Positions 59,392-64,000 of a stretch of DNA of 64,000 nt are shown piece after piece. The stretch is from Ascarosepion bandense. Taxonomy: Eukaryota; Mollusca; Cephalopoda; Sepiida; Sepiidae. The notes beneath the pieces were generated by a model that saw only the letters and a list, made by a program, of their open reading frames with translations, was not told the DNA's origin and ran no database searches. The position numbers and the translations under genes are program-made. The stretch lies in the NCBI GenBank assembly GCA_037127315.1, contig JBBBDQ010001935.1:2152501-2216500 (forward strand), written 5' to 3'. How positions within the stretch are numbered: position 1 is the stretch's first letter; the number at the start of each line of letters is the position of its first letter.

Positions 59392-59428
<37 letters not shown>
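59170..59428. repeat. Inverted repeat between (TA)n tracts, decayed hammerhead-like core
   Basis: (TA)n at 59172-59192 and 59396-59428 enclose arms ATAGATAGGTGTGAGTTTGT, AACCCTGGGTTTCACG and CGTGATACCCAGGGTT, ACAAACTCACATCTATCTAT, each about 45 bp. On the minus strand, CTGGCAA, a CGC/GCG stem, GAAA and ACCC/GGGT plus a GTT triplet follow the hammerhead order, but the first core block is mutated from CTGANGA. The plus strand shows CAGACGA with GATA in place of GAAA. Both are judged inactive remnants. The leading segment AAAGTGCTCAATATCAGTGA shares the 17862 family sequence. Confidence 0.7.
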
Positions 59429-59429
<1 letters not shown>

Positions 59430-59431
<2 letters not shown>

Positions 59432-61328
59432 TTTTTTTTAAGTTGATTTTAATTCTTATTACTATGTTATTTTTAATGGGTATATATTTTAGTTATTAAC
59501 TGTTTTTGTTCTTTTCTTCAACATTGGAATTAATAAGTGGCCAAGATTGAGAACTCCAACTAAACAAAAACATGCCTCTAGACAGGAATTGAAATTGGAT
59601 CCTTTTTTTTTTTTTATGTCAGGAAAACAACTTCTAAATCTGAACACTGCCATTACTGATGTGCTTATGGGAGACCATTTGAATATTGAACTTTTCTTTA
59701 TGAAGATTATCTTCCATGACCAAATTGGTAACAGCATACTTCAAATATAGAAGTGGTTTCCCTGATAGAAAGAGGAATAGTTTTCTTTCTTCTCAAGGAG
59801 CCTACTTTAGGACTGTACAATCTAGGCCAGTCATTATTTTTACTGTTTAAGAAAAGATTAAAATAAAAAGGATACCAACTGAAACATGTGTCCCCATTAA
59901 AAATAAGATTCATACTGTGCACACATACACATATATGTAAAAACAAAGCAGATTAGGCCAGCTACACTCAAGGAAAAGGTAGAAAAACGCTTCAACATAT
60001 CGCAACATATGTGTGTATGTGTATAAGATTTAAAATTCTGTGTAGTTAAATACAATACTATCTGGATGTTTGTATGAAATTTTCTATTACTTCTAAAAAC
60101 CAGGGATGTGGCTTCTCTCCTCCTCTCTCTCTCTCTCAGACTTCTTACCAAATAATTTTCATTTACTAATAGGAATATCTCCAAAAGCAAATTTTGATTA
60201 CAAAATCTTGAAAAATTTTTTTTTTACCTCCAACTAAATTCTTTAAATTGAATACATAGCAATAAAAATGTTTATTTAGCATTTGTTCACACTTGAGATG
60301 TATGAATTCTTGTTTGTCAATGACTTTCATTTTTCATGTTTTGAACTAACTTCAAATAACATCATTGTAGGATCTGAATAAACATGGAAATATTAAAAAA
60401 CAAAAACAAAATCCTTGTTAAATATTAATTGCTAACAAGCATATATTTTTTCATTTTTTTTTTTTTTTCGTTTAAATTTTATTTTTAGATGCGTGATTGT
60501 GTTCATCAGAATTGAAAGCCAATTTTCATGCCTGTTTGTCTTTGTTGTTTCTTTGCTTTTATTGTTATCAATCATCAAATTGCATCACCTAAGCAGCAGC
60601 ATCATCATCATTTTTCTATTTAATTATTGGAATTGATAATTTCCTTATATTTTTGAAGATATACTTTTTTTTCTTCTTGGAATCTAATTCTGTTAAGACT
60701 TTTTGACAGATGTTTTACAGACTTTAACTATTGTGACCTTCAAATTTTTGTAGAAGTTGGCTATTTTGCCAAAGGTTGTGGGTAGAAACAATTTTTTTGA
60801 AAACAATCTCTTAACCATAGTAATTTAAACTAGTTTGCTTAATTTTGCACAGCATATAGATTCATTTAGTTCTAACACAAGTTTCATCTATTTTATGGAA
60901 CATAAAAAAATAATGCAATATTGAAGTAATTTCTCAATTGCATTGTGATATTTTCTGATGTCTATCTCTGCAATTGACTCTTGTTGCATGTAAAAAAAGA
61001 ATTCTGCTTTTAAAATCATTTAATGTAAGAAACCAAATATTCAAAGAAATTTAACATGAAATAAGAAGCAATGTAATAGCAGCTTCATCTCTAATAATGA
61101 GATATTAGATTATTATGGTAACATGAGAGGTGTTTGCTTATTGGTATTTAGTGATATCTCAAAATGGAATGTTTCCCTCTTAAGAGGAAGAAAATATATT
61201 AAATCTGATTAAATTGTCTATACATTCAATGTGACCTGACAACAGGAACAAAGGTGTACAAACCTTTTCTTTTAATACACTTAAACGTGAAATGTAATGG
61301 TTATTCTTCAATCAAGTTTGACATTTGT
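59430..61328. other. Downstream DNA, nothing recognised
   Basis: A+T-rich. Open frames near 59489-59750 and 59897-60190 have no recognisable motif. A CT-rich patch lies at 60119-60140. Confidence 0.45.
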
Positions 61329-61334
61329 TAATGT

Positions 61335-61640
61335 ATTCACAATGATGTTCACCCTGTATAAACTGAAAAGCCACTTGAGGTAGAGAAGGTGTTAATACCT
61401 CCAACATGTGAAGGGGCCACCAAAAATTGGGAGTTGGGGGTAGAAAGAAAAGCCTTTAGAGAGAACCAGAAATCCAATTCTAAACAGGAAACGAGGGATA
61501 AACTTCTACTCCTGTTCAAAAGACAGGAGGAGTGTGAACCGGTCCATATGCAAACCTATCAACTCCTAATTGTAAAGATATTGAGGACTCTTAATTGGGC
61601 CGTACTTGATACAATCAAGTTGAATTGATAAATACTTTTA
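61335..61640 (-). mobile_element. Diverged copy of the short LINE-tailed element (single body)
   Basis: On the minus strand one body is readable: CGGTTCACACTCCTCCTGTC, TTTTGAACAGGAGTAGAAGT, TTATCCCTCGTTTCCTGTTT and AGAATTGGATTTCTGG. It corresponds to the body at 12425-12312. A weak LINE-type tail (GGTGGCCCCTTCACATG, CTCAAGTGGC) follows toward 61335. Only one body is present, unlike the dimeric copies at 12248 and 18068. Confidence 0.55.
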
Positions 61641-61644
61641 CTTA

Positions 61645-63750
61645 AAGCACTTGCATAAAATTCAGGACATTTATAATTATTGTTTCTTTTTCTTTCTTTT
61701 TTCTACTGAATAACTCTTCAAAAGTTTTGTATGTATACATGTGTGGGTATATGTATATGTTTCTGGTCAAGTGTTTTATGCAGTAGAAACATAGTGTGTA
61801 TAGTATACATAAAACATCTATTTCATTATTAAATATAAATTCACAAAATTAAATATAAGCCTCAATTAGATTTGAAAAATAATTTACAATAGAATAAGTT
61901 TTTCCCCCCTAGAAATATTATTTACATCAATTTTTAAGTTAAAAATTTTATTGCTAGAGAACACATCACCTGAAATTGACAAGAGTAGAATTGAAAATAA
62001 ATATCATGTATAAACCTAAATGGAATTACAAACTACATTTTAAAAACTCCATCATATAACAAGAAATGGTGTAGGTTTTTATAAAAGCATAAGACCTTGC
62101 TCAAGGTTCAACTGAATAAAAAGAGAAATTGATTTCAAGCTTGAAAACCTGAAGCATCAACTTGAATCCATAAGTCAATGCCACCAATGTCTTCAAACAA
62201 ACTTTATTTTTTGTCACTTCATTTTGATTAAAATCATCAGTTGGTTTAAATTTGTTACAAATTTAATCCTTTGGGTTTGTTTTTTTTAATAGAAATGCCA
62301 TAGTCATACAAATTATATACTTGTATATATAATATAGATAGAAATACAATTAAATCATGCAAATTTTTGCTGTTAAATTTGGCACCATATTAATGTTTAA
62401 TTGGCACCATTTCTCCAGACTATTTTCTTTTCTAAAAAGAAATCCTAAATAATTCTTTTGCTATATAAATGATAATGTTAGATAATTTTATTTGAATCTT
62501 GACTCTCTGAGAATTTGGGATTGCAACAAAGAAGTCTTGATATTTAGTGACAGATTACGTTTTTTTTAACTAAAAAGTAAATACAAGTTTTTTTTCTTTT
62601 AATGAAATAAAAATTATTTTTCTACTTAATTTAAAAAAATAGGAATTTGAAATTAAATTTCAGTAAGAGTCAAAAAAAAAAACTTCTTGATTTAAAAAAA
62701 TATGCTGAAGCATATATTTAAAATTCTTGATCAAAAGGCATATATTGACAAACATAATTTCTTCTTCAAATGCCTTTTTTTTATACACAGGCTGTCCAAA
62801 AACGAATTCAATAAAAATCCTCACTTTAACTTTTGATTTGACATCAAATAAATTAGCCACAAGTTAACTTGAATATTCAAGCTACAAATCACAATAGTCT
62901 AGAATGTTCATTCCATAAGAAAAAATATTTCAACTATTAAACAAACTGATATGCATAATAAATGTTGATATTGAAGGCTGATAAGTTTATCAACCAGGAA
63001 AAAAAATGTCATACAAATTAATATTACTGATTTTGTGTGTAATGACTGGTTGGTTATAATTCACTGGTGGTAAATTTTTGTTATATGAAATTTTGATGAA
63101 AGAAAACATTTTCTTTTTTTTTAATTGAATATTGTTGTTTTTTTTTATATCAAACAACACGTTATGTCCACTAAAAAACAAAAACAACTTCTGCTATGAC
63201 TTGTTTGTATTCTCTTTATTTTAATGTCAACATCTGTACAGTGATGAATTACATTTGTATTATTGTCATGATTTTAATTTCATTTTTCCAATAGAAAAAC
63301 AAAAATTGGTTTCCATGATTTGATTCTCTAAGTATGTTTGTATGTATGTTTTAATCTTCCAAATTTTATCATTTGGAAGACCTGTATAAAAGTTAAAATT
63401 AATATTGTATACCCCCTCCACTTTTTTTAAAATGTTTGTTTTTTACACTTTCCCACTTTTAATGTTATCTGAAAAGCAAATAAGAGCTTATTGAATCGCA
63501 TTATTGGAAAAAGAGAAAAACTGAATTTGTAAATAATTTGTGATCTCCTCTTTTATCCCAAACAACCCAGCAATGAAACAGACATTGATTCTATTTAACG
63601 AAACTGAATTAAAATCTGATAACAAAAACATAGAAATTAGTGGCTTTGTCTTTTTAATCAATTTCCTACTTAATTCAGATGCATAATTTTTATTTTATCA
63701 AAAATTAAATCAGAATGTGTCCTTAAGTCTTAAGTTATTCTCTCTCATCT
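61645..63750. other. Downstream DNA, nothing recognised
   Basis: A+T-rich throughout, with no coding, repeat-family or structural signal I can name. Confidence 0.45.
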
Positions 63751-63753
63751 AAT

Positions 63754-64000
63754 ATATATATATATATATATATAGTTAAATAAAATAAAGACAAGGAAAA
63801 CTGTATTTTAAATCACCTACACATTTTGTCCTGTGATGGACTTTATCAAGGCAAAAAGACAAAATGAGCTTTATTCTAAATTACATATCTATAAACAGTG
63901 TTGGTAACCACAAATAGATACGTAATTTATAAATTACGTATCTATTTGTGGTTGCCAACACTGTTTGTTTATAGATATGTAATTTAGAATAAAACTCATT
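63754..64000. repeat. Large near-perfect palindrome beside (AT)n, cut by window end
   Basis: Arms of about 68 bp meet at 63931-63932 in ...ACGTAATTTATAAATTACGT. AATGAGCTTTATTCTAAATT and ACATATCTATAAACAGTGTT (63863 on) are inverted in AACACTGTTTGTTTATAGAT, ATGTAATTTAGAATAAAACT up to position 64000. Left of the palindrome, 63815-63862 on the minus strand reads CTTGATAAAGTCCATCACAG and GACAAAATG. This is a decayed hammerhead layout (CTGATGA to CTTGATA; GTCC/GGAC stem II; GAAA to AAAA). (AT)n lies at 63754-63775. The element may continue past the window. Confidence 0.8.

Overview
This is animal (metazoan) nuclear DNA, about 70% A+T by eye. It most resembles a mollusc, and among molluscs a coleoid cephalopod such as octopus. 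I infer this from spliced exons in very long introns, a dense load of CR1/Jockey-type LINEs, mariner transposons, a Penelope-like element and tRNA-derived SINEs, and many (AT)n-flanked inverted repeats. The species is not proven by the sequence.

The only host gene I can support runs left to right on the + strand. Five in-frame exons (4457-4597, 35727-35834, 45449-45616, 47844-47991, 53577-53749) with consensus splice sites encode the last ~244 residues of a calcium-dependent mitochondrial ATP-Mg/phosphate carrier (SCaMC; vertebrate SLC25A23/24/25). The exons cover the second half of carrier repeat 1, all of repeat 2 and all of repeat 3, and end at TAG 53747-53749. The N-terminal EF-hand exons and the start of repeat 1 must lie left of the window. 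Introns are 31.1, 9.6, 2.2 and 5.6 kb. The last is more than half occupied by a 3.2 kb, 33-bp-period minisatellite.

Everything else is transposon relics or unassigned A+T-rich DNA. 0-4.4 kb: LINE fragment, mariner deletion derivative, large foldback SINE pair. 5.3-6.6 kb: Penelope-like element tail with two hammerhead-ribozyme-like motifs. 7.2-10.6 kb: second foldback and the best LINE copy. 12.2 and 18.1 kb: dimeric short elements with a LINE-like 3' tail. 18.4-18.6 kb: tRNA-like SINE head followed by a hammerhead-like motif. 20-23 kb: three LINE tails. 23.2-24.0 kb: second mariner derivative. 26-45 kb: SINEs, an element with combined inverted and direct repeats, LINE relics and a third mariner. 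49.6-52.8 kb: minisatellite. 56-57.5 kb: two short foldbacks. 58-59.4 kb and 63.8-64.0 kb: inverted repeats, one carrying the best-formed hammerhead motif.

The most interesting signal is the recurrence of hammerhead self-cleaving ribozyme cores (CTGANGA, stem II, GAAA, stem III, NUH, stem I). One is in the 3' region of the Penelope-like element, one follows a tRNA-like pol III promoter, and others sit in (AT)n-flanked inverted repeats. Three have an intact core by eye and several more are decayed. All pairings were read by hand and no folding program was run.
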